Source of the DNA: a bacterium
GTDB lineage: Bacteria > Zhuqueibacterota > QNDG01 > JAGLOF01
Reading direction: 5' to 3'
Assembly: GCA_023139105.1 (NCBI GenBank)
Contig: JAGLOF010000043.1
Location: 1 to 61,604 of the forward strand
Length of the DNA: 61,604 nucleotides
The notes under the pieces: model-generated
What the model was told of the DNA's origin: nothing
What the model saw: the letters and a program-made list of their open reading frames with translations, nothing else
The model's database searches: none
Shown: in pieces, positions 10,185-23,200 of the stretch
How positions within the stretch are numbered: position 1 is the first letter of the stretch
How the letters are laid out: every line of letters starts with the position of its first letter
Program-made: the position numbers and the translations under genes

Positions 10185-10709
10185 TTAACATGTATAATTA
10201 TGTATAAGGTCGGCCCACTTCTCCTGGGCTTTCAAAATAATTTCAATAACTTCCCGTACTGCTCCATCACCACCTTGTCGAACAGTAGTGCAATCGGCAA
10301 GTTCTATAACTTCCGGGGCTGCTTGTGCAACTGCAACACCAAAACCAGAACGCCTGATTAAAGGAAGGTCATTAAGATCATCTCCGATAAAACAGACGTT
10401 TTCTGCTTTAAGGCCTGCTTCTTTGAGAATTGAAGCATAGGCTTTATTTTTATCTATAGCGCCCTGAAAGACCCATTTAACTTTAAGTTCTGCGGCTCGT
10501 TCTGCAACTACATCCGAACTCCTGCCTGTAATAATCCCTACCGGAATACCGGCTTTTTGCAGAAGGACAATTCCCAGTCCGTCTTGAACGTTAAAAGCTT
10601 TATATTCTTTACCGTCTCCCATAATGATCCGACCGTCTGTCAGCGTTCCATCTACATCCAGTAACAGTAATTGAATATTTTTTAATTTTTCAAGTTGAGT
10701 CTTGTTCAA
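10185..10709 (-). CDS. kdsC: KdsC, Kdo-8-phosphate phosphatase
   Basis: HAD-superfamily phosphatase that removes phosphate from Kdo 8-phosphate. The nucleophile and acid pair is in LLLLDVDGTLTDG (Asp18, Asp20), motif II in GIITGRSS and the metal-binding motif in FIGDDLNDLPLI. It lacks a cap domain, as expected for the tetrameric C0 subclass, and has the usual length of 174 residues. Placed between kdsA and kdsD in the Kdo operon. Confidence 0.95.
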   Translation of the reverse strand: MNKTQLEKLKNIQLLLLDVDGTLTDGRIIMGDGKEYKAFNVQDGLGIVLLQKAGIPVGIITGRSSDVVAERAAELKVKWVFQGAIDKNKAYASILKEAGLKAENVCFIGDDLNDLPLIRRSGFGVAVAQAAPEVIELADCTTVRQGGDGAVREVIEIILKAQEKWADLIHNYTC

Positions 10710-10724
10710 TATGCTTATACCGAT

Positions 10725-13952
<3,228 letters not shown>

Positions 13953-14054
13953 ATTACTCTCTTATATAGATTTTTTCAGGTGGAAGAAATGAATGCCCAT
14001 AACGATGAATCTCAAAAAAATCATACTAATTCCATGGCATATCAATGTTGAATA

Positions 14055-14083
14055 AATATATGGTTTTACCTGTGCTTTGTCAA
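14055..14083 (-). promoter_or_regulatory. Promoter of the kdsB-hslU operon
   Basis: On the minus strand TTGACA (14078-14083) is separated by exactly 17 bases from TATATT (14055-14060). This is a near-consensus housekeeping promoter. Transcription would start near 14048 and reach kdsB at 13952. It is the only strong promoter I see for the thirteen genes that follow. Confidence 0.7.
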
Positions 14084-14099
14084 GACTAAAAAGGTGTAC

Positions 14100-14114
14100 T
14101 GGCACGCTATTTGT
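14100..14114 (+). promoter_or_regulatory. Possible sigma-54 promoter
   Basis: TGGCACG, four bases, TTGT matches the -24/-12 consensus TGGCACG-N4-TTGC except for the last base. It points right, into the gap and towards the 14127-14204 hairpin, with no coding gene downstream on that strand. rpoN is in the window, so the factor exists in this cell. A chance match is possible. Confidence 0.3.
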
Positions 14115-14126
14115 ACATTAAAAACA

Positions 14127-14204
14127 ATCGGGCTCCACTTCTCAAACTGCTATGTATACCAGATCTTCTATTATATCATGCAACTTCAAAAGTGGAGAGC
14201 CGAT
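14127..14204 (+). ncRNA. Candidate structured RNA
   Basis: Arms at 14127-14140 and 14190-14204 are complementary over about 14 positions with one bulge and close a loop of about 50 bases. The predicted start from the sigma-54-like site would fall at the foot of the stem. No known RNA family is recognised. The call rests on structure and position only. Confidence 0.25.
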
Positions 14205-14280
14205 AGTCGGCACCTTCAATAAACTCAAATTCACAGATACCTTTTCTGAGTGTTCTATGGATTAAATATCTGTGTTTGAA

Positions 14281-14640
14281 TAAAGAGCAGGAACACTTCC
14301 CACCAAGCACACGGAACCGCCCAGCCATGCCTTAAAAATATTGAATTTCGACGGATGTTTAAGTGAATTTACCAGATCGAATATTGAACAGCAGAATATC
14401 GAATATCGAATATCGAATTTTCAAGAAGTTCTTACTTCGACATTCGATATTGGCTATTGGATATTCATCATTTAATCCTGTTATCCTGTCCTACTTTTAT
14501 TTATATATGTAGGGCAGGGCTGGGAGGCTCCGTGTATTCCGTGGACAAATGCTTTTTTTTGGGTTCTTCCTGGTATTCTATGGATTAATAAACGCCAACA
14601 TGCTGTGCATAGCTGCGCTCAATCTGCGAAATCTGTGGAT
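14281..14640 (+). repeat. Composite dispersed repeat, copy A
   Basis: Five recognisable modules in order: a degenerate inverted GGCAGGGCTGGGAGGC unit (14281-14335), a TTTACCAGA-CGAATATT unit (14365-14420), an ACTTCGACATTCGATATT unit (14425-14474), an ATCCTGTTATCCTGTCC unit (14475-14492), and a direct TAGGGCAGGGCTGGGAGGC unit joined to a GGATTAATAAACG-CAACATGCTGTG unit (14506-14640). The same order recurs at 51410-51880. Several modules are inverted repeats of each other, so the element can fold. It does not encode a transposase. Confidence 0.7.
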
Positions 14641-14660
14641 TTATAATTTTCTTAAAAAAC

Positions 14661-16106
14661 CTATTTTTTCCAGAAAGATGCCGTAAACAAAACCAGAACA
14701 GTAAAAATTTCCAACCTGCCTGCCAGCATCAACAGGCAGAGAAACCATTTTCCAATTACGGGAATATGGGCATAATTATCCGTTGCTCCCACCCCACCAA
14801 GGCCGGGACCAATATTATTAATATTAGCGGCAACGCTTCCAAAGGCAGTTTCAAAATCCAGTCCGATGGCACTCATAAATAGAAAACCAAATACGGTCAA
14901 GCCTACATGCAATAGAAAAAAGCCTGCAATATTTCCGGCAATTCCTCTTGGAACAACTATTGACCCTAAACGAATTGAAAAAACACCATGTGGATGAATA
15001 AGCCGTTTTATTTCATTCAATCCATGTTTCATCAGAATAATTGTACGTACAATTTTAATTCCACCGCCTGTTGAGCCTGCACACCCGCCAAAAAACATAA
15101 GGAAAAAAAGTATTCCCTTGGATAATTTAGACCATTGCTCCCAATCTGCCGTACCAAAGCCGGTGGTCGTCAAAATTGACACGACTTGAAAAAGTGTATA
15201 CTGAAACGTTTTAAAGATGGTAAATCCTGCTGTTTTCCACACATCAACGCCAATAAGCAGGGTTGCAAAACCTATTATACCCAGAAAGAACATAGCTTCA
15301 CGATCTTTAAAATAGACACCAGGCCTGCCTCGCAAAGCACGATAATGCAATGCGAAATTCAATCCTGCCAAGATCATAAATACAATAATTATATAATCAA
15401 TCCAGATGTTGTTGTATTGACCTACACTAGCATTTTTTGTGGAAAAACCACCAGTAGCCATAGTGCCGAAAGTATGACATAGTGCATCGAACCAGTTCAT
15501 TCCTGCTATTTTGAGCAAAATAGTCTCAACCAGACTTATCAAGGCATAAACGCCCCAGAGTAATTTTGCTGTATTCTTCAAACGTGGTGTTAGTTTATCC
15601 GCGACAGGGCCTGGTACTTCTGCTTTAAAAAGTTGCATGCCCCCGATTCCAAGCAAAGGCAGAATTGCCAGTGACAACAGGATGATTCCCATGCCGCCCA
15701 GCCAGTGTGTCAATGAACGCCAAAAAAGCAGGCCGTGAGGTAATGCTTCAATATCAGTAAGTATAGATGCACCTGTTGTTGTGAAGCCTGACATTGTTTC
15801 AAAAAAAGCATTTGTATAGGAGGGAATAAAGCCTGATAGTTTAAAAGGTAATGCGCCGATAAATGCGAATAGCAGCCAACCAACAGTAACTATCAGGAAG
15901 CCGTCTTTGGGCCGCAATTCTCCGGTTGATTTATTGCTGAGCAGACCGATAATCCCAATAATGAGCGATATTCCAATAGTTATTAGAAATGCATTAAAAT
16001 CGCCTTCTTTATAAAAAAATGCAATTGCAGCAGGTGCAATTAATGATATGGCTAAAAAAATTAGCAAAGCACTTAAGATATGCAGAACGACTCGGTAATT
16101 AATCAT
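14661..16106 (-). CDS. trkH: TrkH-type potassium uptake channel subunit
   Basis: Integral membrane subunit of the Trk potassium transporter, with four membrane-pore-membrane repeats. Selectivity-filter regions are visible in GFTTTGASI, GTMATGGFST, TTTGFGTADW and NINNIGPGLGGV. About 481 residues from the Met at 16106 (MINYRVVLHILSALL), which matches family N-termini; the frame is open to 16187 but that would overlap trkA. It follows trkA after 34 bases, so both are co-transcribed. It ends in the repeat-rich gap without a clear terminator. Confidence 0.93.
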   Translation of the reverse strand: MINYRVVLHILSALLIFLAISLIAPAAIAFFYKEGDFNAFLITIGISLIIGIIGLLSNKSTGELRPKDGFLIVTVGWLLFAFIGALPFKLSGFIPSYTNAFFETMSGFTTTGASILTDIEALPHGLLFWRSLTHWLGGMGIILLSLAILPLLGIGGMQLFKAEVPGPVADKLTPRLKNTAKLLWGVYALISLVETILLKIAGMNWFDALCHTFGTMATGGFSTKNASVGQYNNIWIDYIIIVFMILAGLNFALHYRALRGRPGVYFKDREAMFFLGIIGFATLLIGVDVWKTAGFTIFKTFQYTLFQVVSILTTTGFGTADWEQWSKLSKGILFFLMFFGGCAGSTGGGIKIVRTIILMKHGLNEIKRLIHPHGVFSIRLGSIVVPRGIAGNIAGFFLLHVGLTVFGFLFMSAIGLDFETAFGSVAANINNIGPGLGGVGATDNYAHIPVIGKWFLCLLMLAGRLEIFTVLVLFTASFWKK

Positions 16107-16140
16107 GTTGGACCATAACCTATTGAGCAATAAAATGATT

Positions 16141-17481
16141 CTATTTAAATATCTTTTCAACTTCATAGATATCTGATGGCAGAGCAAATACTACAACCTT
16201 ATCGCCAACTTGAATATGAGTATTTCCATCAGGAATAAAGACCTGGTTTTTCCGCATCACAGCCCCAATTATTGCATCATGTGGGAAGGTAATTTCATAT
16301 AATGGTTGTTTTGTAATTTTTGAATTTTCATGTGGTATAAGTTCAATCACTTCAGCTGCTATACCGGGAATTGACGCCACATTTACTATAAGACCGCGAC
16401 GAATGAATTTTAATATTCTGTTAACAGCCAATAGTTGTTTAGATACATATGCATCTATCCCAATAGTTGGAATGATAGGCCAGTACTCGGTTTTATTGAT
16501 CAATGAAATAATTTTGGATACGTTTAAGTGTTTAGCCATTAAACATGATACTATATTTGTCTCATCATCACCGGTCACTGCTATAAATGCATCCATTTCA
16601 TTAATACCTTCAGAGGCCAATAAGCTTAGATCTAATCCATCACCCTTTAGAACAAGGGATTTTTTAAGTTTCTCAGCTAAATTATATGACCTGCGGATAT
16701 TTGATTCGATAATCTTTACATTGTATGATTGTTCTAATTCACGGGCAATGGAATAACCAATATATCCACCGCCTAAAATCATCACATCCTCAATTTTAGT
16801 GTTTTCTTTGCCGGTAAGACGGACAATATCTTGTTCATTCTCTTTTGCAACAATGACAAAAATTCTGTCATTTGGCAATAACACATCATCACCACCGGGA
16901 ATTGTGGTCTTCTCTTTCCGATGAATCGCAATAATCCTGAAAGTAAAACCCAGGTTCTGTTGAACAATTTCACTCAAAGGGATATTGAAAATTTTTAAAG
17001 ATTCATCTAAATGAATCCCCATAAGAATAATTTTACCATCGGCAAATTCGATGAAATCAGTAGCAGCTGCTTGTTTCAACAGACTAACTGTATTCTGTGC
17101 GGCAATTGATTCCGGATGAATGAGCATGTCAATATTCATTCTTTTTTGACTAATCGGTGAATCCGATTGCAGGAACTCCATATTTTTTACCCTGGCAACC
17201 GTTTTGGGAACACCATATTCTTTGGCAATAATAGCCGCTAACATATTGACTTCATCTATGTTCGTAACTGAGACAACCAGATCTGCATCTCGAATACCGG
17301 CTTGTTCAAGAAGCGCAAAACTGGTGCCACTGCCAAAAATAACATTAGCGTCCAATACGTTTAAAGCTCGGGAATATTTCTTCGTATCCAGGGCAATCAG
17401 GGTAATATCATGTTTTTCAAAGGAGAGCATCTTTGCTAAATTGAAGCCAATATCTCCGGCACCGATAATAATTATATTCAC
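16141..17481 (-). CDS. trkA: TrkA, NAD-binding regulatory subunit of Trk potassium uptake
   Basis: Cytoplasmic gating subunit of TrkH. Two copies of an RCK_N/RCK_C pair: the first Rossmann fold begins IIIIGAGDIGFNLAKML and the second VMILGGGYIGYSIAREL; each is followed by a TrkA-C domain (around GDDVLLPNDRIFVIV and GNTHIQVGDKVVVFA). Length about 446 corresponds to the full two-domain type of E. coli (458). I favour a GTG start at 17481, giving MNIIIIGAG; a TTG at 17493 is an alternative. A weak promoter-like TTGAAT-16-TATCAT lies just upstream, past the terminator of the preceding operon. Confidence 0.94.
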   Translation of the reverse strand: MNIIIIGAGDIGFNLAKMLSFEKHDITLIALDTKKYSRALNVLDANVIFGSGTSFALLEQAGIRDADLVVSVTNIDEVNMLAAIIAKEYGVPKTVARVKNMEFLQSDSPISQKRMNIDMLIHPESIAAQNTVSLLKQAAATDFIEFADGKIILMGIHLDESLKIFNIPLSEIVQQNLGFTFRIIAIHRKEKTTIPGGDDVLLPNDRIFVIVAKENEQDIVRLTGKENTKIEDVMILGGGYIGYSIARELEQSYNVKIIESNIRRSYNLAEKLKKSLVLKGDGLDLSLLASEGINEMDAFIAVTGDDETNIVSCLMAKHLNVSKIISLINKTEYWPIIPTIGIDAYVSKQLLAVNRILKFIRRGLIVNVASIPGIAAEVIELIPHENSKITKQPLYEITFPHDAIIGAVMRKNQVFIPDGNTHIQVGDKVVVFALPSDIYEVEKIFK

Positions 17482-17532
17482 TATCGTATCCAATCCGTCT
17501 TATTTATGATACAATCGTTTAAGTAAAATTCA

Positions 17533-17557
17533 AAAACCACTATGAAAAATAGTGGTT
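17533..17557 (-). terminator. Terminator of the PGA/peptidase operon
   Basis: AAACCACTAT and ATAGTGGTTT form a ten-base-pair stem around a GAAAA loop, continuing into T residues on the minus strand. It stands about 260 bases after the stop of the S9 peptidase, the last gene of the 17819-34729 block, and separates it from trkA. Confidence 0.7.
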
Positions 17558-17723
17558 TCTATAAAGTCCTAATCTTTTACAAAATCGAAGAAAAGTGATT
17601 TATTAATAACTCCTTGAATAAATAAAAAATCCAAAGATATCCGTATATTGCTCTTGTGGATAATTTAACTTATCTGATCTGGTAATGCAAGTGGGATATG
17701 AGAAATATTTCAGTATAATTAAT

Positions 17724-17771
17724 AATTTACCAGAACGAATATTGAACAGTAGAACACCGAATGTCGAATTT
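17724..17771 (+). repeat. Solitary module of the dispersed repeat
   Basis: The TTTACCAGAACGAATATT...ACCGAATGTCGAATTT module, about 90 percent alike to 14365-14420 and 51494-51542 by eye, but without the other modules. It shows that this piece moves or survives alone. Confidence 0.65.
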
Positions 17772-17818
17772 CTATCTGTATTAAAACCCACTTAAATCAT
17801 CAACAAAAACCTATCAAC

Positions 17819-20209
17819 TTATCTCAAATTTTTTTCAAATAATTCAAATATCCGACGATACTCATCAGTCCAGCTTGAGGCTTCCCGAAATCCATGTCCT
17901 TCAATAGGATAGACTGCCAGCTCCCAGTCAGTCTTGCCCAACTCAATCAAACGTTGTGACAGACGCACTATATCCTGAAAATGGACATTAGTGTCAATCA
18001 TGCCATGACACATTAGCAATGCCCCTTTTAATCCTTCGGCAAAATAAATCGGTGATGAACGGTTGTAGGCTATAGAATCCGCTACAGGAGTATTTAATAT
18101 CGGAGACGTATACCAATGATGATAATGTGCCCAATCCGTTACAGATCTTAATGCAGCACCAGCTGCAAATTTGTCAGATTCCTTAAACATGGCCATAAGT
18201 GTGATGAAACCGCCATAAGAACCACCGTAAATACCAATTTTCTCAGGATTAACACCACACTCATTTATCAGATATTCGGCTCCGTCCACTTGATCCGAAA
18301 GATCTTTCCCGCCCATACTGCGATATATTGCCGTACGGCAATCCCTGCCATAACCTGCGCTGCCGCGATAATCAATATCAAGTACGGTATAACCACGATC
18401 TGCCAGCATGTTATGAAACATGTATTCTCTGAAATAACCGGACCACCATTGATGGGCATTTTGCAGATAACCAGCACCATGAACAAATATCACTCCGGGG
18501 CCTGAAGTCGTCTTATTTGCAGGACGATAGAGGCGTGCATGAACATTGACACCGTCTCTGGCCTCAAAGGTTATAAACTCAGGCTTTTTCCAATCATAAG
18601 TTTCAAACTCTTCGGTCAGTGAATGTGTAATACGCCTGGGTTTTGCTCCGGGTGAATTACGCTGGATATACAATTCCCATGGATGATTAGCCGATGAATA
18701 AAGATAGGCAAGAGTCTTTTCATCAGGAGACATACAGATTTTATACCCACCATGTAAAGAGGTAATCTGAGTAAGTACTCCGCCATTAACGGGCATGCGA
18801 TAAAAATGACGCACTCCGGGATTTACCTTATTTGCAGTAAAATACCAAAAACGTTTGTCCTTTGAAATTTCCGGTTGATATACTTCAAATTCTCCGGTTG
18901 TAAGTGTTGTTTTCTCACCACTTCTTATATTGACAGAATAGAGATGAGAATAGCCGGTAATCTCCGATTGAAACCAGACACTCTGATTATCAGGCATGAA
19001 GCCCACGTTGCTGCGCCTGCCACGAATACCCGGCCCGCCAATCCATGCATCATCATGCTGGCGGTCAATTAATGTCAGCTGAGCGGTCTCAGGGTGGAGC
19101 TGCATTATCCACCTGTCTTTATGGTCCTGGGATGAAATGGAAAGTACACAATATTTTCCATCCGCAGACCACATGGGTTCTCCATAATTTAAAGGCCTGT
19201 TTCCGGAATTATTTTCATCCTGAACAGTGCTGTCACTCTCTGCATTACTGTCAAGATATGCCGGTAAATCCGTTATACCCGAAATAGTACCAGGATCGGC
19301 ATAGTAAACAGTATCCTGTGCCAGATCAATAATTCCGAGTTCCTGTTTGCCTTGCATTGCTCCTACATAAGCATATGCATTGAGATCTTCAACAAAACCG
19401 GATTCAGTTACATAATCAGGTACAATAGTCCGCCTGTTCCCTTTAACCACTGACATAGTCGTGAATATTACATAACGATTATCAGGGGCGAGCTGTATAG
19501 TTACGAGCCTCTTTTTCCCCAAGGATATTGTCGATGGTTCTTTCGGCTTTTCCGCTTTCTGTGAAGCCTTGCTTGTTTCCCGCACCATCTTGCGCTGCGT
19601 TAACACTTCACTCAATGCAAATGCTTCATCCGAAAGATATTGTTCCTGATCATTCAATATCTTTTCTGAATTCCCGGATCCCTTACCGGAAATGAAATAT
19701 GTCAGCTGTCTTATATTTCCACCGGATAGATCAAGTCTATATAGATTATTATCCATTCTGTAAATAACCGCATCTTCATCATGAGTAAATTTTGGATTCG
19801 ACTCTCTTTGAGATGTAACGGTTAATTTATGTTCATTGCATGTATGCATATCACTCAGATAAATATCACCATGCCGTACATACAAGAACTTTGATCTGTC
19901 ACGTGACCACGATTGGCCCCACCCCGGAGGCCGGGCCAATCTTTCAGCTCTATCTACCTTCTCAGGTTTACCGCCTTTGACAGGTATCCAGTATAAAGAA
20001 TCAACTTGTCTATTCTCAGGATTCCAATTGAAATAGAGTTTCTTACTATCCGGTGACCACTCCGGACTATCCGGACTATGGCCTATCCAGGCAGGGTCTC
20101 TCATGATTTTGCGTACAGTTAATGGCGCAAGAGATTCGCTAACATCTTGTGCATGAATCAAAACAGGAAGAAATGCAATAAGTAATGCCGTAAACAATCT
20201 AAATTTCAT
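17819..20209 (-). CDS. S9 family peptidase (prolyl oligopeptidase / DPP-like), exported
   Basis: Serine peptidase that cleaves peptides, usually after Pro, in the periplasm or outside. A signal peptide (about 1-20, ending LIHAQ) is followed by a beta-propeller with repeated SPDSPEWSPDSKKLYF-like blades (about 30-520) and an alpha/beta hydrolase domain. The triad is Ser664 in GGSYGG, Asp739 in GMIDTNV and His772 in EGHGF. Length 796 fits the dipeptidyl peptidase IV subgroup. It is the promoter-distal gene of a twelve-gene cluster that encodes several exported peptidases and lies 12 bases behind the tricorn-like gene. Specificity cannot be read from sequence. Confidence 0.92.
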   Translation of the reverse strand: MKFRLFTALLIAFLPVLIHAQDVSESLAPLTVRKIMRDPAWIGHSPDSPEWSPDSKKLYFNWNPENRQVDSLYWIPVKGGKPEKVDRAERLARPPGWGQSWSRDRSKFLYVRHGDIYLSDMHTCNEHKLTVTSQRESNPKFTHDEDAVIYRMDNNLYRLDLSGGNIRQLTYFISGKGSGNSEKILNDQEQYLSDEAFALSEVLTQRKMVRETSKASQKAEKPKEPSTISLGKKRLVTIQLAPDNRYVIFTTMSVVKGNRRTIVPDYVTESGFVEDLNAYAYVGAMQGKQELGIIDLAQDTVYYADPGTISGITDLPAYLDSNAESDSTVQDENNSGNRPLNYGEPMWSADGKYCVLSISSQDHKDRWIMQLHPETAQLTLIDRQHDDAWIGGPGIRGRRSNVGFMPDNQSVWFQSEITGYSHLYSVNIRSGEKTTLTTGEFEVYQPEISKDKRFWYFTANKVNPGVRHFYRMPVNGGVLTQITSLHGGYKICMSPDEKTLAYLYSSANHPWELYIQRNSPGAKPRRITHSLTEEFETYDWKKPEFITFEARDGVNVHARLYRPANKTTSGPGVIFVHGAGYLQNAHQWWSGYFREYMFHNMLADRGYTVLDIDYRGSAGYGRDCRTAIYRSMGGKDLSDQVDGAEYLINECGVNPEKIGIYGGSYGGFITLMAMFKESDKFAAGAALRSVTDWAHYHHWYTSPILNTPVADSIAYNRSSPIYFAEGLKGALLMCHGMIDTNVHFQDIVRLSQRLIELGKTDWELAVYPIEGHGFREASSWTDEYRRIFELFEKNLR

Positions 20210-20221
20210 GAAAGATCCCTA

Positions 20222-23200
20222 CTAATTAATCTCTGATTTTATCAACTTAATTGCTCTGTCCAATTGTGGATCTCTGTCTGATAAATCATCATTCAGATCA
20301 TTAATAACTTTGATATCCGGTGTAACTCCACCATGAGTCTCCAGATTTATATTATCCGGTGTATAACATCCCCAGAAAGGTAGTCTGAAGGAGCCGCCAT
20401 TCAAGAGCCTTGAACTGCCGGTAAAGACCAACCAGCCATAAGTTGTATTGCCCACTATTTTACCACGTTTGATTGCTTTAAAACCGGCAGATGTCATCTC
20501 TCCATCTGAGAGTGTGACTTCATTAATTAAAACTACAACTGGCTTATCTGCAAAACCAAAAGTCGATTGAGGCGTTCTTGAAAGTCCGCGTATCTGCCAT
20601 TGGCCGTAGGCGGGTTTTGTTAATGCTTCAAGTACTCGATCATGTACATTTCCACCAAAGTTATAACGCAGGTCAAGTATTAATCCCTTACGCGGAATAG
20701 CATCTCGCTCAAGTTCCTTTAGAAATCGCACAAGATCACCATAACCCATGGCCTTCATGTGCAAATATGCAACATCATCGTTAGTTTGAGCTTTTACAAT
20801 TGCCTTACGGGAATCAATCCAGGTTTCACGACGCAAAGAGTTTTCGGCCTTCGCAGATATGGGTTTAATTTTAATTGTTACATCTCTTTCGAAAGATGTC
20901 GATTTAAATTTTAATACAACACGCTTTTTCATAAGTCCATTAAAGAGCTTATAAATATTTTCATTTGTATCAACTTCCTTATCATTGATAGATAGAAGCC
21001 GGTCACCTGTTTTAACGCTGTCACGGTGCAGCCATAATGGACTGTCTTTAAGAATATTGGAAACAGTAATATCATCCCCAAATATCCATTGAGCACCTAC
21101 ATGTGCCGTGGGGTTTTCAGTGGTGGCACCTTTAGGGCCGCGGATACCGGTATGTGACGAATTTAAATATCCTATCATTATATTTGTATAGTCGTAAAAA
21201 TCCGCATCTTCTCTAACCTGTTCCAGAACAGGAAGAAATTCTTCGTAAGATTTTTTCCAGTCCAGGCCATGATGATGTTTGTCATAAAAATAGTGTTCCA
21301 GAACATAATAAACCTCTGACAGCATCTGTTTGTAATCATCTTTCTTGCATACCTCTATCTTGGTACTAAATGATATCGATTTAGATTTTCCACTGCCAAG
21401 ATCTATACGTCCCAATTTTCCGTTGGAAAGATAGTAAAGAAACTTACCCTTTTTATCAATATGCAATGCACCTGGATTTTTCACGCTTTTGGCAAAGGGA
21501 TTAAATTTGCCTCGTTTTTTCTTATCAAGCGAGGTTTTCCACAGATGAGTACTGCCATCAATATTGCTCACGAAGTAAACGGTCTGAGTATCTTTTGGTG
21601 AAAGTACAAAATTTCTATCCTGTCCAAGAGTTCTGACTACAGAGCTTGTCTGGCGGTCAAGATTGTCCAGTTGAAATTCTATAGTAATGCCTGATTCTTT
21701 TTTGGGTGTATCTTTTTTATTGCCACCTTGTTTTTTATCTTTTTTCTCTTCGATAAACATTTTTTCAAACTTATCTTCATCAAATACAGGCAATTCAGGT
21801 TTAAATAGAACCTGATACAGGTCAAAATTTCCAGTAAATTCCGGGAAGCTGTGTCCGCCGCGGTTTGATGAAAAGAGCATAAACTTGCCATTTGGCGACC
21901 ATTGAGGATTACTCTCGTCATATGCAGTATTTGTCAACGCAATTTTTGTATCATCGTCAATAGATACAGCAAAAATATCTCTTTGTCCGTTTATTTGTTC
22001 AATAAACGCTAAATGTTTACTATCAGGTGCCCATGTATATCCCCAGCCAAATCGTCCTCCGAAATCACCTTTAATAAGAAGCTTATCATCGTTGCCTTCA
22101 GGCGTAATTATGCGTATCTCACGGGGGCCATTAGAATATGCAATCCATTTGCCATCAGGTGACAACGTGGGATTAAGAACATCCAAAGATGAATTGGTCA
22201 TCCGAATCTGCTCATTATTCCCTATTATTGATTGTCTGTACAAATTGGGGCGTGCATTTGCATCAGAGACATAGATAATACTGCGGCTGTTTTTGGCCCA
22301 GATAACACCACTCTCCCTTGAAGAAGATTTGGTAATATTACGGGCATATTCACCATCAGTACCAAGTATAAAAATATCACCTCTGACCACTGCGGCTATT
22401 TTTTTGCCATCTGGACTTAGTGAATACTCAGAAATACGGCCATTTTTAACGGTGAATTTTGAATCTTTCTTTAGTTCACTGGGAGCAAATATTTTTACAT
22501 GATTAGATTTTCCAGTTGCAAGGTCACAAGTCCATATTCCGAATTTACGCTCAAAAGCGGCTTTGCTGCCATCGCGCGATACAGAAAGCCAGCGTGCATG
22601 ATCTTTTTTAAATTTTGTTAGCGGTTGTGCTGTCCCGCCTGCATCAGAAATTTTCCAGACATTATAAATACCATTTTTATCAGTTATATATACGATTGCC
22701 TTGCCATTATCAATCCAATGGGGTGAAAAACAGTTTGCCTGATCATCTATCCATTGGACGGCTTTTCCGCCATCAATTGACCTTGTCCATATCTTGGAGG
22801 CATTACTACCGCGATATCCTGTACGCCACCAGGCTCGATTTTCCATACCCAAAGCAAATACCAGAGACTCACCATCAGGAGAGACTTTGCCGGCAAACGG
22901 CCAGCTCCAATATGTATCAACCAATGACTGGGGATTTCCACCCTTTGTCGGTATTATATATAAACTCGACATTGAGGCTCTATTCGATGAAAAAATAATT
23001 GATTTACCGTCAGGTGTCCAGTCAGTTGCCAGATCATTGCCAGAATGCCATGTCAATTGCTTTGGCGTTCCACCTGCCACATCAACAATATATACATCAT
23101 CATTAGAATTCCGATTGGATGTAAAAGCTATTTGTGTTCCATCAGGCGACCATATTGGTTCTCTATCGTATGCCTGATGATCTGTGAGCCTTCTGGCATC

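Larger units (their letters stand above)
13953..14660. other. Gene-free gap between trkH and kdsB
   Basis: This 708-base stretch holds no supported coding region. From low to high coordinates it contains the kdsB leader and promoter, a sigma-54-like site (14100-14114) reading to the right, a long imperfect hairpin (14127-14204), and a composite dispersed repeat (14281-14640). No terminator is visible for trkH. Confidence 0.7.
17494..17818. other. Gap between the peptidase operon and trkA
   Basis: This 325-base gap holds the terminator at 17533-17557, a possible trkA promoter at about 17505-17535, and a solitary 48-base repeat module at 17724-17771. An open frame of 62 codons at 17603-17791 runs through the repeat and is not supported as a gene. 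Confidence 0.6.
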
